From the NCBI GenBank assembly GCA_944390735.1, contig CALXRL010000080.1, forward strand, positions 1 to 61,391: a stretch of 61,391 nucleotides of DNA. The letters are read 5' to 3'. The stretch is from an uncultured Victivallales bacterium (GTDB taxonomy: Bacteria; Verrucomicrobiota; Lentisphaeria; Victivallales; UBA1829). The position numbers were made by a program, and so were the translations under genes. The notes beneath the pieces are model-generated. The model did no database searches, was not told the origin of the DNA, and saw nothing but the letters and a program-made list of their open reading frames with translations. This document shows, one piece after another, positions 1 to 9,076 of this stretch. Position 1 is the first letter of the stretch. The number at the start of each line of letters is the position of its first letter.

Positions 1-119
1 GACTGCAAGAAATTGCAGAGGGTGGATTTTTGTCTTCAAAAGACAAAAATGAGTTTAGAAAACGTGAAAAAACAAAAAAAACGTGAAATCTGGGGTTCAG
101 TCCCTTGAATTTTACATAA
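1..119. other. AT-rich left edge of unknown origin, with two small hairpins
   Basis: This stretch is far more AT-rich than the adjacent GH20 coding sequence. It carries a perfect 10-bp inverted repeat with a 3-nt loop (27-36 with 40-49) and a 6-bp one (3-8 with 13-18). In the GH20 frame it has stops at 84-86 and 117-119. Codons 3-86 read as a basic, Lys-rich tail that could be the end of another gene, but no product is recognisable. It may be the edge of an inserted element that removed the GH20 5' end; I could not identify the element. Confidence 0.35.
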
Positions 120-1436
120 CAGGAACATTATACGCTTGAGGTATCCGCGGAACGGGTTCTGCTGTCCGGAGCCAACGCGGCTTCTCTTGTCCGAGGCATC
201 CAGACGCTTCGTCAGCTGTTTCCTCCGGAGATCTATGCGGGGGAAACGCAGACGTGTGAATGGATCGTGCCGGGATGTCTTGTGGACGATGCTCCCGCTT
301 TCCGCTGGCGCGGAATGATGCTGGATGTCGCCCGGCACTTCTTTTCGGTCGACGAGGTCTGCCGGATGATCGAGCTCTTTGCCCGCCACAAGATGAATCT
401 GGTTCATCTTCATTTGACGGACGATCAGGGGTGGCGCGTGGAAATCCGGAGATATCCGAATCTGACAGCGGTCGGCTCCATCCGGCGCCGCACCGTGATC
501 GGGCAGGAGTCCGCGCGTCCGAAACGCTACGATGAAACTCCTTATGGAGGCTTTTTCACGCAGGCGGATATCCGGAAAATCGTAGCCTTTGCCGCCCGCA
601 GGCACATGACGATCGTTCCTGAAATCGACATGCCGGGCCACATGGCCGCGGCAATCTGCGCGTATCCGGAGCTCGGCAATTATCCGGAAAACAAGGTCGA
701 AGTGCGCGACTGCTGGGGAATCAGCTACCAGATTCTCAGTCCGCGGAGATCCACGATCGAATTCATGCAGAATGTTCTGGAAGAGATCCTGGAGCTTTTC
801 CCCTCGCGCTTCATCCACGTCGGCGGGGACGAGGCGCGAAAAGACGAATGGCAGATCTGTCATGAGGCGCAGCGCATCATGGCGGAACAGGGACTGCGGA
901 ACGAGCAGGAACTTCAGAGTTATTTCATCGGGGAGATGGGACGCTTTCTCCGTTCCCGCGGACGCCGCATGATCGGCTGGGACGAGATCCTGGAAGGCGG
1001 TCTGGCCGAGGGCGCGGCCGTTATGAGCTGGCACGGGGAGGCCGGAGCCGTTGCCGCGGCCGGTCTCGGGCACGATGCGGTCATGGCATCCAAGGAGTTC
1101 GTCTACTTCGACTATTTTCAGGCGGATCCCGCGCATGAACCGCTCGGAATCGGCGGCGATCTTCCCGCGGAAAAGGTCTATCGTTTTCATCCGCTCCCGA
1201 AGGGGCTTTCCGAAGAGGAAAAGACGCATATTCTCGGCGGACAGGCTCAGCTGTGGTCGGAATATATTCCGAATCTCAGCCATCTGGAATACATGGCGTT
1301 TCCACGGGCCTGCGCTCTGGCGGAAAAACTCTGGAGTCCGGAGGAGGGCGCCGATTTCGTGGATTTCAAGCGCCGTCTGGACTGCCACCGTGCAAGACTT
1401 GCCGTCATGAAGGTTCATGCGCATCCGCTTCCGTGA
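120..1436 (+). pseudogene. GH20 beta-N-acetylhexosaminidase, 5'-truncated
   Basis: GH20 enzymes release terminal beta-GlcNAc/GalNAc from glycans such as mucin. The frame is open from 120. Its first residues (YTLEVSAERVLLSGANAAS) match the middle of the usual N-terminal GH20b domain, followed by TLRQLFP and then the catalytic barrel beginning FRWRGMMLDVARHFF. The catalytic Asp-Glu pair is present in HVGGDEA, as is the substrate-lining WDEI. An in-frame TAA at 117-119 and a TGA at 84-86 lie immediately upstream, with no ATG, signal peptide or ribosome-binding site. The first usable start is a GTG at 267, which would give a 389-residue barrel without GH20b. The catalytic domain looks intact, so residual activity is possible, but the gene has lost its 5' end, probably by insertion or deletion at about 120. 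Confidence 0.65.
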
Positions 1437-1589
1437 TCCGGGGGAGGGGACGGTTGTCTCGTGCGCCGCTCCGGCAGAAGAGTCCGCATTTGGAAAAATC
1501 GGAAATGATTGCCCGAAATTTCCGATCCGGGTTTGAATATTCCGGAAAGGAATGTATCTTTTAAGGATACTAACAAGGAAGGAATTTTC

Positions 1590-2393
1590 ATGCTGACTTA
1601 TTTTACCTCGCTGATTGTCGCCGGGATCGTATTCTGTGCGACGCATTTCGGATTGTCTGTTTCGACCACGGGAGGAATCCTCTGGGCGCTTGTGGCGCTG
1701 TTCGCCTGTCAGATTGCCATTTCCCTGCTGATGCGCCGGGCGGTGGGGAAGGTGCAGATGAAGATTCAGGAGATCATGCTGGATGTGCAGAAGCGTCTGG
1801 AGGCGAAGCAGCAGCATTTTGTCCGGCATCCGCTGGGCAGCCCGAAAATGATGATGCAGCAGCTGGAGCGGGAGCAGGCGGCGGGATTGGAACGGGCTCT
1901 TCAGGCCTGCGATCTTTATAAGCCGTATTATCTCTGGAATCCGTTTCTTTCCGGACAGGTCAACTCGATGAAAATGGCGTTCAATTATCAGCTGAAACGC
2001 TTTGACGAAGTGGATGCCCTGCTGCCGAAATGCGTGTTTTTTGATCCGCAGACCGTGGCCATGAAAATGGTGCGCATGTATCGGAAAAACGATCCGGGAC
2101 TGGAGAAATTCTTCCGGAAGAAGGGGGCGCGGCTGCGCAAGGACGCCTGTGTGCTTCCCGTCTGCCTTTATGCCTGGATCCTGCTGAAGCAGGGACGGAA
2201 CGAGGAGGCGCTGAAGGTGCTGGTCGATGCCAAAAAGAAAACCTCCGATGAAACGCTGATCCGGAACTGGGAGGCGCTTGCGAACGGTCGGCCGAAACAG
2301 TTCAGCAATGCCGGCCTTGGCGACATGTGGTACGCGCTCGGACTGGAGGAGCCGAAAATGCCCCGGGTTCAGCAGCAGTATCGCTTCCGCTGA
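1590..2393 (+). CDS. Membrane-anchored protein of unknown function (TPR-like tail)
   Basis: A 267-residue protein. The ATG at 1590 follows an AAGGAAGGA ribosome-binding site, so the longer in-frame extension from 1509 is not used here. Two hydrophobic segments (about residues 4-22 and 28-48) anchor it. The rest is soluble and helical, with a Lys/Gln-rich coiled-coil-like stretch at about 55-95 and later helices resembling degenerate tetratricopeptide repeats (around QGRNEEALKVLVDAKKK). I do not recognise a named family. It is transcribed alone and ends at a strong terminator. A scaffolding role is a guess from the fold only. Confidence 0.7.
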   Translation: MLTYFTSLIVAGIVFCATHFGLSVSTTGGILWALVALFACQIAISLLMRRAVGKVQMKIQEIMLDVQKRLEAKQQHFVRHPLGSPKMMMQQLEREQAAGLERALQACDLYKPYYLWNPFLSGQVNSMKMAFNYQLKRFDEVDALLPKCVFFDPQTVAMKMVRMYRKNDPGLEKFFRKKGARLRKDACVLPVCLYAWILLKQGRNEEALKVLVDAKKKTSDETLIRNWEALANGRPKQFSNAGLGDMWYALGLEEPKMPRVQQQYRFR

Positions 2394-2419
2394 TTTTTCC
2401 TCTTTTTTTTCTGCAATGG

Positions 2420-2446
2420 AGCGGCTCGCAGGAGCCGCTTTTTTAT
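2420..2446 (+). terminator. Rho-independent terminator after the membrane protein
   Basis: Perfect 8-bp stem (AGCGGCTC with GAGCCGCT), 4-nt loop and a T-run, 27 bp after the stop at 2393. Confidence 0.88.
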
Positions 2447-2495
2447 CGGGATTTCCTGTCGAAAAACCGTCAACATAAAAAAGGGTATTGCTACG

Positions 2496-4376
2496 ATGCT
2501 GCAAGAGATTATGTCGGAAAAGGAACTGGCGGAACTGTTCCGTCGGAAATCGTTCTCTCCGCGCTTCCCGGAGGCTTCGGACCGCGCCGCGTGGGCCGAA
2601 GGGAATCATCCATACCGCCGGAAGCGGTTTCCCCTCTATCTTCGGAATGCGGAACTGTGGGCGGAGCGGCCTTATGCGGAAATCTATCCCCCGCTGAAGG
2701 GCGAGGATTACTTTGCGTTTGTCCGGAACGGGAACCGGAGTGTTTTTGAATCGTATTATTTTGGTCGGCGGACCCATCTGACCTTGTTCTGCATGGCGGA
2801 AGCCGTTGAGTACCGGAAACGGTATCTTCCGCTGGTGATCGAAGGCGTCTGGCAGCTGATGAACGAGCTGGTCTGGTACCTTCCCGCGCACGGACATTAC
2901 CGGGAAGGGGATCCGATGCCGCGATTCGATCAGCCCCGCACCGATCTGTTCTGTGCGGAAACGGGATCGACTCTGGCATGCGTTGTCCAGCTTCTGGGGC
3001 GGGAGATCGGAGAGGAGTCGAAGGAGCTGCTGACCTGGGTGAAGGAGCTCTGTGTGGAACGCGTGATTGCGCCCGTGGAGGACGATACCGTGCCGCAATG
3101 GTGGCTGGGCGGCATCAACAACTGGAGTCCGTGGTGTGCGTCGAACGTGGCCATGACGGCGTTCACCTTTCTGCGGGATCAGCCGGAGCGTCTTGCCCGG
3201 ATGATCTGGAAGCTGATCGGCGTCTGCGAGCGTTTTTACGACCGCTATGCGCCGGACGGCGGTTGCGACGAAGGGCCCGGCTATTTCATGGTCGCCGGAC
3301 TGCGGCTCATGATGTTCCTGGATCTTCTCAACGCCTGCACGGACAACGCCTATGCGCGGATCTATTCCGAGCCCAAGTTCCGGAATATCGGCGATTACAT
3401 TGCGAAAGTGCATCTGACCGGTCCCTGGTTCGCCAGCATGGCGGATTCCATTGCCAAATTCGACCGGATCGACGCCGGGCTTCTGAACCGTTTTGCGGAA
3501 CTTTCAGGCAGTTCGCGTCTGAAGGCGTTTGTCCTGAATGCCGCGTACGGATTCGATTCGAGTGAGAAGGCGGAGGTGTCGGATGGCACGGGAGGAAGCG
3601 GAGAGTTCCCGCATCTGATTCTTCAAAATGAATTGTCGCAGCTTTTCTGGTATCCGCGGGATCTGACCCGTACCCAGCCGCCGTCGGAACGGTTGACCGT
3701 GCTGCCGGATCTTCAGTTTTTCCGTTTCCGGCAGAATCCGGGGGATGACCGGGACGGAACCGTGCTCTGCATGAAGGGCGGTCACAACGGGGAAAACCAC
3801 AATCACAACGATGTCGGGCAGTTTGAGGTCTTCCGGAATGGATCTCCTGTTGCAATCGACTGCGGATCAACGGATTATACCAGATTTACTTTTTCGGACC
3901 GCCGTTATGAGAACCGCTTTCTGAATTCCTCCGGGCACAATGTTCCCGCCTTCAACGGCGTGCTTCAGGAGGCCGGGGAGGAGTATGGAGCCAGGATTCT
4001 TTCCGACACGGATGAGGTGATGATTGATATTTCCGGGGCGTATCCGGCTTCGGCGGGCATCACATCCTGCGTGCGCCGCGCGGCGCTTTCGCCCGATGGA
4101 ACGGCGCTGATCGAGGATTCCGCAACCGGTTCCGGGGAAATCTCCGTTTTGATTCCGCTGTACTGCTGCGAGAAGCCCGTTCCCGTGGCGGAAGGAATCC
4201 GGATCGGCGGGATGGTGCTTCATCCGACCGGACTGGAGGCGGGGGAGATCGAGGAAATTCCGCTTTCGGACCGGCGGATGAGGATATCCTGGGGCGGAAC
4301 GCTCTGGTGCATCCCCCTGAAGGGCTCGTTCCGGGACAGGGGCTGCTGGAAACTCGAATTCGTTCCGGCGGAATGA
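2496..4376 (+). CDS. Heparinase II/III-like protein (polysaccharide lyase superfamily)
   Basis: A 626-residue protein with the two-part architecture of the family: an N-terminal alpha-helical toroid (about 60-400) and a C-terminal beta-sandwich. The hallmark GGHNGENHNHNDVGQFEVF (about 428-446) contains the His/Asn cluster of the heparinase II/III active site, and Tyr residues typical of the beta-elimination base occur in the toroid. Such lyases cleave uronic-acid-containing glycosaminoglycans or alginate-like polymers. There is no signal peptide, which suggests action on imported oligosaccharides. It sits between terminator-flanked genes and lacks an obvious partner. The specific PL family and substrate cannot be set from sequence alone. 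Confidence 0.82.
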   Translation: MLQEIMSEKELAELFRRKSFSPRFPEASDRAAWAEGNHPYRRKRFPLYLRNAELWAERPYAEIYPPLKGEDYFAFVRNGNRSVFESYYFGRRTHLTLFCMAEAVEYRKRYLPLVIEGVWQLMNELVWYLPAHGHYREGDPMPRFDQPRTDLFCAETGSTLACVVQLLGREIGEESKELLTWVKELCVERVIAPVEDDTVPQWWLGGINNWSPWCASNVAMTAFTFLRDQPERLARMIWKLIGVCERFYDRYAPDGGCDEGPGYFMVAGLRLMMFLDLLNACTDNAYARIYSEPKFRNIGDYIAKVHLTGPWFASMADSIAKFDRIDAGLLNRFAELSGSSRLKAFVLNAAYGFDSSEKAEVSDGTGGSGEFPHLILQNELSQLFWYPRDLTRTQPPSERLTVLPDLQFFRFRQNPGDDRDGTVLCMKGGHNGENHNHNDVGQFEVFRNGSPVAIDCGSTDYTRFTFSDRRYENRFLNSSGHNVPAFNGVLQEAGEEYGARILSDTDEVMIDISGAYPASAGITSCVRRAALSPDGTALIEDSATGSGEISVLIPLYCCEKPVPVAEGIRIGGMVLHPTGLEAGEIEEIPLSDRRMRISWGGTLWCIPLKGSFRDRGCWKLEFVPAE

Positions 4377-4487
4377 CGGCTCAGAAGGGGGGAAAACCGG
4401 CGGAACCGTTGCGGGAACGTTCCGCCGGGGAGTTGCAAAAAATGATTTCTTTTCTGAAATCGGGCTGGAAAACGCGCCGTTTTGCGC

Positions 4488-4493
4488 TATAAT
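4488..4493 (+). promoter_or_regulatory. -10 element (TATAAT) upstream of the TPR lipoprotein
   Basis: An exact TATAAT lies 38 bp before the TTG start at 4532. No good -35 hexamer is present at the usual spacing. Confidence 0.45.
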
Positions 4494-4531
4494 AAGGAAC
4501 GACGCTAATCATTGTTTTCTGGAGGCCGACA

Positions 4532-5290
4532 TTGAAAAAAAAGACTCTTCCGTTATTGCTGTTTCTCTTTTCGATTGCATTTCTGTCCGGATGCTTCGGG
4601 GAGAAACTTTCGTTAAGCGAACTGATGAACCGGGGCGTTTCTTCCGCGGTCGGAGGGGACTGGAAAGCCGCGCTGGAATATGCGGAACGAGCCGTGAAGG
4701 TCTCCCCGGATGATGTGAACGCATTGATCCTGCTGGCGCTTGCGAAGGAGAATACCGGCGATGCCGACGGCGCCCTTGATACCATCACGCGCGCAACCGC
4801 GGTGGAGGAGAACAATTATTTCGCCCAGTATACCCGCGGACGGCTTCTCTATGAAAAAAAGCATTTTGATTCCTGCATTGCGCCTCTGCGGACGGCGCTG
4901 AAACTGCGTCCGGGAGCGACGGATCCGCTGATTCTTCTGGCGCAGTCCTCGGTGAATCTGAAGGACACGCGCAGTGCGAAGTCCTACTACTCGCTTCTGG
5001 CACGGAACCGGAACTATGCGAGGAATCCCGCGGTCTGGAGCGAGCTGGGCATGACGTTTATTGCGGAATCGGATCCGCAGCGGGCCGCGCAGTATCTGGT
5101 TTATGCGTATCGTCTTCAGCCGGACAATCCGAAACTGCTGCTGAATCTCGGGGTCTATTACGATGTCTACCGCCGGAATCGGGCGGAGGCCGTCAAATAT
5201 TACACGCGCTTTCTGAACATTTCGAAACAGAATTCCGCCATGGCGCAGAAGAGGGGCGAGGTCGAAAAGAGACTTCAGGCTCTCCGCTGA
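4532..5290 (+). CDS. TPR-repeat lipoprotein
   Basis: 252 residues, starting at TTG with GGAGG (4521-4525) 6 nt upstream. The N-terminus is a lipoprotein signal (MKKKTLPLLLFLFSIAFLSGC) with lipobox LSGC. About six tetratricopeptide repeats follow, for example WKAALEYAERAVKVSPDDVNA. It is probably anchored in the outer membrane or periplasm and mediates protein-protein contacts; PilF/BamD-like roles are possible but not shown. dnaG follows after only 27 bp, so the two may be co-transcribed despite unrelated functions. Confidence 0.82.
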   Translation: MKKKTLPLLLFLFSIAFLSGCFGEKLSLSELMNRGVSSAVGGDWKAALEYAERAVKVSPDDVNALILLALAKENTGDADGALDTITRATAVEENNYFAQYTRGRLLYEKKHFDSCIAPLRTALKLRPGATDPLILLAQSSVNLKDTRSAKSYYSLLARNRNYARNPAVWSELGMTFIAESDPQRAAQYLVYAYRLQPDNPKLLLNLGVYYDVYRRNRAEAVKYYTRFLNISKQNSAMAQKRGEVEKRLQALR

Positions 5291-5317
5291 CGCGAATGAG
5301 GGCGCGGAGTTGTCATC

Positions 5318-7255
5318 ATGGGTCGGATTCCTCAGGAGGTGATCGACCAGGTCCGCATTCAGGCGGACATTGTCGATGTGATCCAGTCTTATATTCCTCT
5401 GAAGAAAATGGGGCGCGACTTCAAGGCTTGCTGTCCCTTTCACAATGAGAAGACTCCATCGTTTGTCGTGAATCAGCAGAGACAGTGGTTCCACTGTTTC
5501 GGCTGCGGCAAGCATGGAAATGTCATTACGTTTGTGATGGAACGGGAAAATGTGGATTTCCCGAATGCGATCCATATTCTGGCGCGGAAATATCATATTT
5601 TTGTTCCGGAGGAGACGACGTATCCCGCCCGCCGCACGGAGCGGGGAGACGGATCCGCCGCGACCGGCGCAGCAGCGCAGGTCCGGGGAAATTTCAAGGA
5701 ACGCCTTTACATGCTTCACGAAAAGGCGCAGGCGTGGTATGCCAGACGTCTGAAGGAATCGCCCGACTCCCCGGTCGCAACCTATCTCAAAACGAGGGAA
5801 CTGCCGGAGGAGATCGTCCGGCGCTTCGGCATCGGCGCATCCGTGGATCAATGGGATGCGTTGATGAAATATGCTCTCCATGAAGGTTTTACGATGGAGG
5901 AACTGGTCGATTCCGGTCTGGTGGTGAGGACCGATGATCATCCCCCGAAGACCTTTGACCGTTTCCGCAACCGCCTCATGTTTCCGATCTGGAACGAACA
6001 GGGACGGGTCGTCGGATTCAGTGCAAGAACCATTGAAAAGGATTTCAAGGGGGCGAAGTACATCAACAGTCCGGAAACGCCGGTCTTCAAGAAAGGACGC
6101 ATTCTGTATGCGCTGCATCTGGCGCGTCAGGAGATGGGAAAAACGGGATTCGCCGTTCTCTGCGAAGGACAGCTGGATACCATTGCGCTCCATCGGGCCG
6201 GGATCACCAATGCCGTGGCGCCGCAGGGAACGGCATTCACCGAGGAGCAGGCGATCATTCTGAAGCGTTATGCGGACTGTCTCTATCTGGCATTTGACTG
6301 CGACGGAGCCGGGACAAAAGCCGTTTTCCGCGCCGCGGAGCTGGCGCTTCCGCACGGGTTCTCGCTGAAGGTGGTGCGCTTTCCCGGAGGAAAGGATCCC
6401 GATGAACTGCTGCGTCACTCCGGAGCGGAGGCGGTGGCAAAGGCCGTCGGGGATGCCAGGGATTTCTTCGAATTCGCATTGGATTTCCTGAACACGCAGC
6501 ATGGCGCCGATCCCGCGGGGAGGGCGGCAACGGCGGATGAGATGCTCGGATTCATCATGCACCTGGACAGCGATGCGGCAAAAGCCGCATATGTCTCATG
6601 GCTGGCTTCGGAAATGCGGCTGGATCCCTCTTCGCTTCAGCATCAGCTTTCACGCATGATTACCCGCCGGAATCGGGAAGGGTTCCGACGGATCGCTCCG
6701 GAAGAGCAGATTCAGAAACCGAAACCGGAAAAACTGCCTCCGGAGGAGGAGCTCTACCGGAAGGCTCTCCGAAAACTGCTGGAGTGCATTCTCGCCGATG
6801 AAGTCGCCGCGGAAGTCGCCGCGGGGAAGGTCCGGAGGGAAATGCTCGACAACTCCGAACTTTCCCAGGCCATCGATGACGTCATTGAATCCAAAATGCT
6901 CGGCGAGTGGAGCGACGCGCCCGCTCGAATCCTGGACCGTTTCGCGGAAAAGGAGCTCGACGCCGATCTCTCCGCTCTTCTGATGAAGGAACCGCCGGAG
7001 GAGCCGCCTTCCAAAAAAATCATCGGGAAAACCATGAAGGATTGTCTCAAAGTGATTACCGTTCATCATCTGAACCGGCAAATCGCGGAAAAAATGGAGC
7101 TGTTCCGCTCGCTTCCTGCCGGGGATCCGCGGCGCGCGGAAGTAACGCAGGAACTGCTTGCTCTGACCCGCGAGCGTGCCATGACCTTCACCTCCCGGAA
7201 TCCGCTGGGACCGGAACCGGTCCGAAAAGAACCCGAGGACGATCTGGAATTCTGA
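5318..7255 (+). CDS. dnaG: DNA primase DnaG
   Basis: 645 residues, normal DnaG length. It makes RNA primers at the replication fork with DnaB helicase. An N-terminal zinc-binding domain (C39, H42, C60, C63; CPFHNEKTPSF and CFGCG) is followed by the RNA-polymerase core and a TOPRIM domain at about 280-370, with the acidic motifs CEGQLD and DCDGAGTK. A charged C-terminal region, less conserved, is the usual helicase-interaction part. The start at 5318 follows a weak GGCGCGGAG site. The usual rpoD partner is not downstream; the next gene is convergent. Confidence 0.97.
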   Translation: MGRIPQEVIDQVRIQADIVDVIQSYIPLKKMGRDFKACCPFHNEKTPSFVVNQQRQWFHCFGCGKHGNVITFVMERENVDFPNAIHILARKYHIFVPEETTYPARRTERGDGSAATGAAAQVRGNFKERLYMLHEKAQAWYARRLKESPDSPVATYLKTRELPEEIVRRFGIGASVDQWDALMKYALHEGFTMEELVDSGLVVRTDDHPPKTFDRFRNRLMFPIWNEQGRVVGFSARTIEKDFKGAKYINSPETPVFKKGRILYALHLARQEMGKTGFAVLCEGQLDTIALHRAGITNAVAPQGTAFTEEQAIILKRYADCLYLAFDCDGAGTKAVFRAAELALPHGFSLKVVRFPGGKDPDELLRHSGAEAVAKAVGDARDFFEFALDFLNTQHGADPAGRAATADEMLGFIMHLDSDAAKAAYVSWLASEMRLDPSSLQHQLSRMITRRNREGFRRIAPEEQIQKPKPEKLPPEEELYRKALRKLLECILADEVAAEVAAGKVRREMLDNSELSQAIDDVIESKMLGEWSDAPARILDRFAEKELDADLSALLMKEPPEEPPSKKIIGKTMKDCLKVITVHHLNRQIAEKMELFRSLPAGDPRRAEVTQELLALTRERAMTFTSRNPLGPEPVRKEPEDDLEF

Positions 7256-7277
7256 CGGGACTCTCCCCCGTCCGCGG

Positions 7278-7931
7278 TCAGAGCGCATCCCGCAGGGAGA
7301 GAACGCGGAAGTCGTTGTCCTTCAGATGGGTCATGTATTCCCGGAAACGGGCGAAATCGGTATGTACCCAGGGGTGCACGCGGTCGGGAACCCCGTGGAA
7401 GACCAGAATGATGGCATCCTCCTCCGTGGCCTGCGCAACGGCATTCCGGAAAAGTCCGGGATCCTCCCCCTGAATCGGCCAGGCGGGCAGACGCATAACA
7501 TCCTCTTTCCCCGGCCGAAACGGCCGCAGTTCCGTGGTTCTAGCCGCGAGGAATCCCTTCTGCCGGAGAATTCCGACGGCATTTTCCGCAAACGGGCCCC
7601 CGGGATAGGCGAAGGAGACCGGTTTGGGGATTCCCGCATCGGTCAGAAAATCATCCAGACGCTGGATCTCTTCGGCGATCTGCTCCGGTCCGAGCTTCCG
7701 CAGATCCGGATGGTTCCAGGTGTGATTGCCGATTTCAAACCCCATCCGGGCAATCTGCGCAATCTGGGATGCGGTCAGCAGCTCCCGAGAGTGCGCGGCT
7801 CGCCAGTCGTCGTTGAATCGGCAGATGAAGAAGGTCGCTCCGAAGCCGAGCTCTTTCAGCAGCGGCGCAACGTTCTCCAGATGGCTGATGACCGCATCGT
7901 CAAATGTGAGTACCACCGTTTTTTTCTTCAT
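7278..7931 (-). CDS. Polysaccharide deacetylase (NodB/CE4 family)
   Basis: 217 residues, single NodB homology domain. It has the TFDDA motif (metal-binding/catalytic Asp pair, residues 9-13), the metal-binding H-x3-H in GNHTWNHPDL, FAYPGG (motif 3) and a C-terminal LVFHG. These enzymes hydrolyse N- or O-acetyl groups from sugars. No signal peptide is visible, so a cytoplasmic substrate is likely. It starts 2 bp after the nspC stop, as the last gene of the polyamine operon. This suggests it could act on an acetylated polyamine or related small amide rather than a cell-wall glycan; that is inference. Confidence 0.85.
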   Translation of the reverse strand: MKKKTVVLTFDDAVISHLENVAPLLKELGFGATFFICRFNDDWRAAHSRELLTASQIAQIARMGFEIGNHTWNHPDLRKLGPEQIAEEIQRLDDFLTDAGIPKPVSFAYPGGPFAENAVGILRQKGFLAARTTELRPFRPGKEDVMRLPAWPIQGEDPGLFRNAVAQATEEDAIILVFHGVPDRVHPWVHTDFARFREYMTHLKDNDFRVLSLRDAL

Positions 7932-7933
7932 GT

Positions 7934-9076
7934 TCAGGAGAGTCTCCCTTTGAAATCCTGATACCCGAATTCGCAGAGGGTTGTCAGGCGTCCGGTCTCC
8001 GGCTCCCAGGTCGCGATGGAGGGCAGCGGAAGACCATTGAAGGTGTTGGTTTTGACCATGGTGTAATGTGCCATGTCCGTAAAGACGATTCGGTCTCCGG
8101 GGCGGAGCGGCTCATCGAACGAATAGTCCCCGATGACGTCGCCCGCAAGACAGGAGGCCCCCGCAAGACGGTACGAAAACGGCTTTTCACCGGGAGTCCC
8201 CGCTCCGATGACATTCGGCCGATAGGGCATTTCCAGCACATCCGGCATATGTGCCGCCGCGGAGGTGTCCAGAATGGCGATCTCCATTCCGTTGCGGACA
8301 ACATCCAGCACGGTCCCGACCAGAAACCCGGTATTCAGCGCCACCGCTTCCCCCGGTTCCAGATAGACATCAACCGGATATCTCTTCCGGAAATCCGTAA
8401 TGAGACGGCAGAGAAGCTCCCTATCATAATCCGGACGAGTAATGTGGTGCCCGCCGCCGAAATTGATCCATTTCATCCGGGGAATCAGATCTCCGAATTT
8501 CGATTCGAACGCATTCAGCGTCCGTGCCAGCGAATCGGAATTCTTCTCGCAAAGCGTGTGGAAATGCAGACCGGAGACCCCGGAGAGATCCTCTCCTTCG
8601 AAGTCGCACCGTCGGATTCCCAGTCGCGATCCCGGCGCGCAGGGATCGTAAATGGGCACATCCGCCTCGGAGTGTTCCGGATTCACACGCAGACCGAATT
8701 CCACCCGGCCTGCCGCCGCTTCCCGGAGCGCCTGAAAGCGCTTCCACTGCGAAAACGAGTTGAAGACAATATGGTCGCAGACGGCAAGAAGTTCCCGCAG
8801 ATCCTGTTCCGAATACGCCGCGGCAAAGGCATGCACCTCGCCGGGGAAAAACTCCCGTCCGAGACGCGCCTCGTTCGGCGAACTGGCGCAGGTGCCTTTC
8901 AGCACCGTCGCCAGCAGCGGATAGATGCCGAACATCGAAAACGCTTTCTGCGCCAGCAGAATTCTGGCGCCGGAGCGCTTCTGAACGTCGTCGAGAATCG
9001 CCAGATTTCTCCGGATTAATCCGAGATCGACGACGAAACAGGGCGTCTTGATCTGATTCAGCGGAAACATCGGCAT
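7934..9076 (-). CDS. nspC: Carboxynorspermidine/carboxyspermidine decarboxylase
   Basis: PLP-dependent fold-III decarboxylase of 380 residues that removes CO2 from carboxy(nor)spermidine to give (nor)spermidine. KTPCFVVDL opens the barrel. LAQKAF carries the PLP lysine, and WINFGGGHHITRPDYD is the phosphate-binding glycine loop characteristic of NspC. I chose the ATG at 9076, which overlaps the upstream stop as TGATG (translational coupling) and lies after GGAAGG. A GTG at 9097 would add seven residues. It works with the dehydrogenase gene immediately upstream. Confidence 0.93.
   Translation of the reverse strand: MPMFPLNQIKTPCFVVDLGLIRRNLAILDDVQKRSGARILLAQKAFSMFGIYPLLATVLKGTCASSPNEARLGREFFPGEVHAFAAAYSEQDLRELLAVCDHIVFNSFSQWKRFQALREAAAGRVEFGLRVNPEHSEADVPIYDPCAPGSRLGIRRCDFEGEDLSGVSGLHFHTLCEKNSDSLARTLNAFESKFGDLIPRMKWINFGGGHHITRPDYDRELLCRLITDFRKRYPVDVYLEPGEAVALNTGFLVGTVLDVVRNGMEIAILDTSAAAHMPDVLEMPYRPNVIGAGTPGEKPFSYRLAGASCLAGDVIGDYSFDEPLRPGDRIVFTDMAHYTMVKTNTFNGLPLPSIATWEPETGRLTTLCEFGYQDFKGRLS

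Noticed and set aside
36..3413. 1125-codon open frame on the - strand
   Set aside because: Antisense shadow of the GH20 and heparinase-like genes. It has no domain signature and a His/Arg/Pro-rich composition typical of reverse reading of GC-rich genes.
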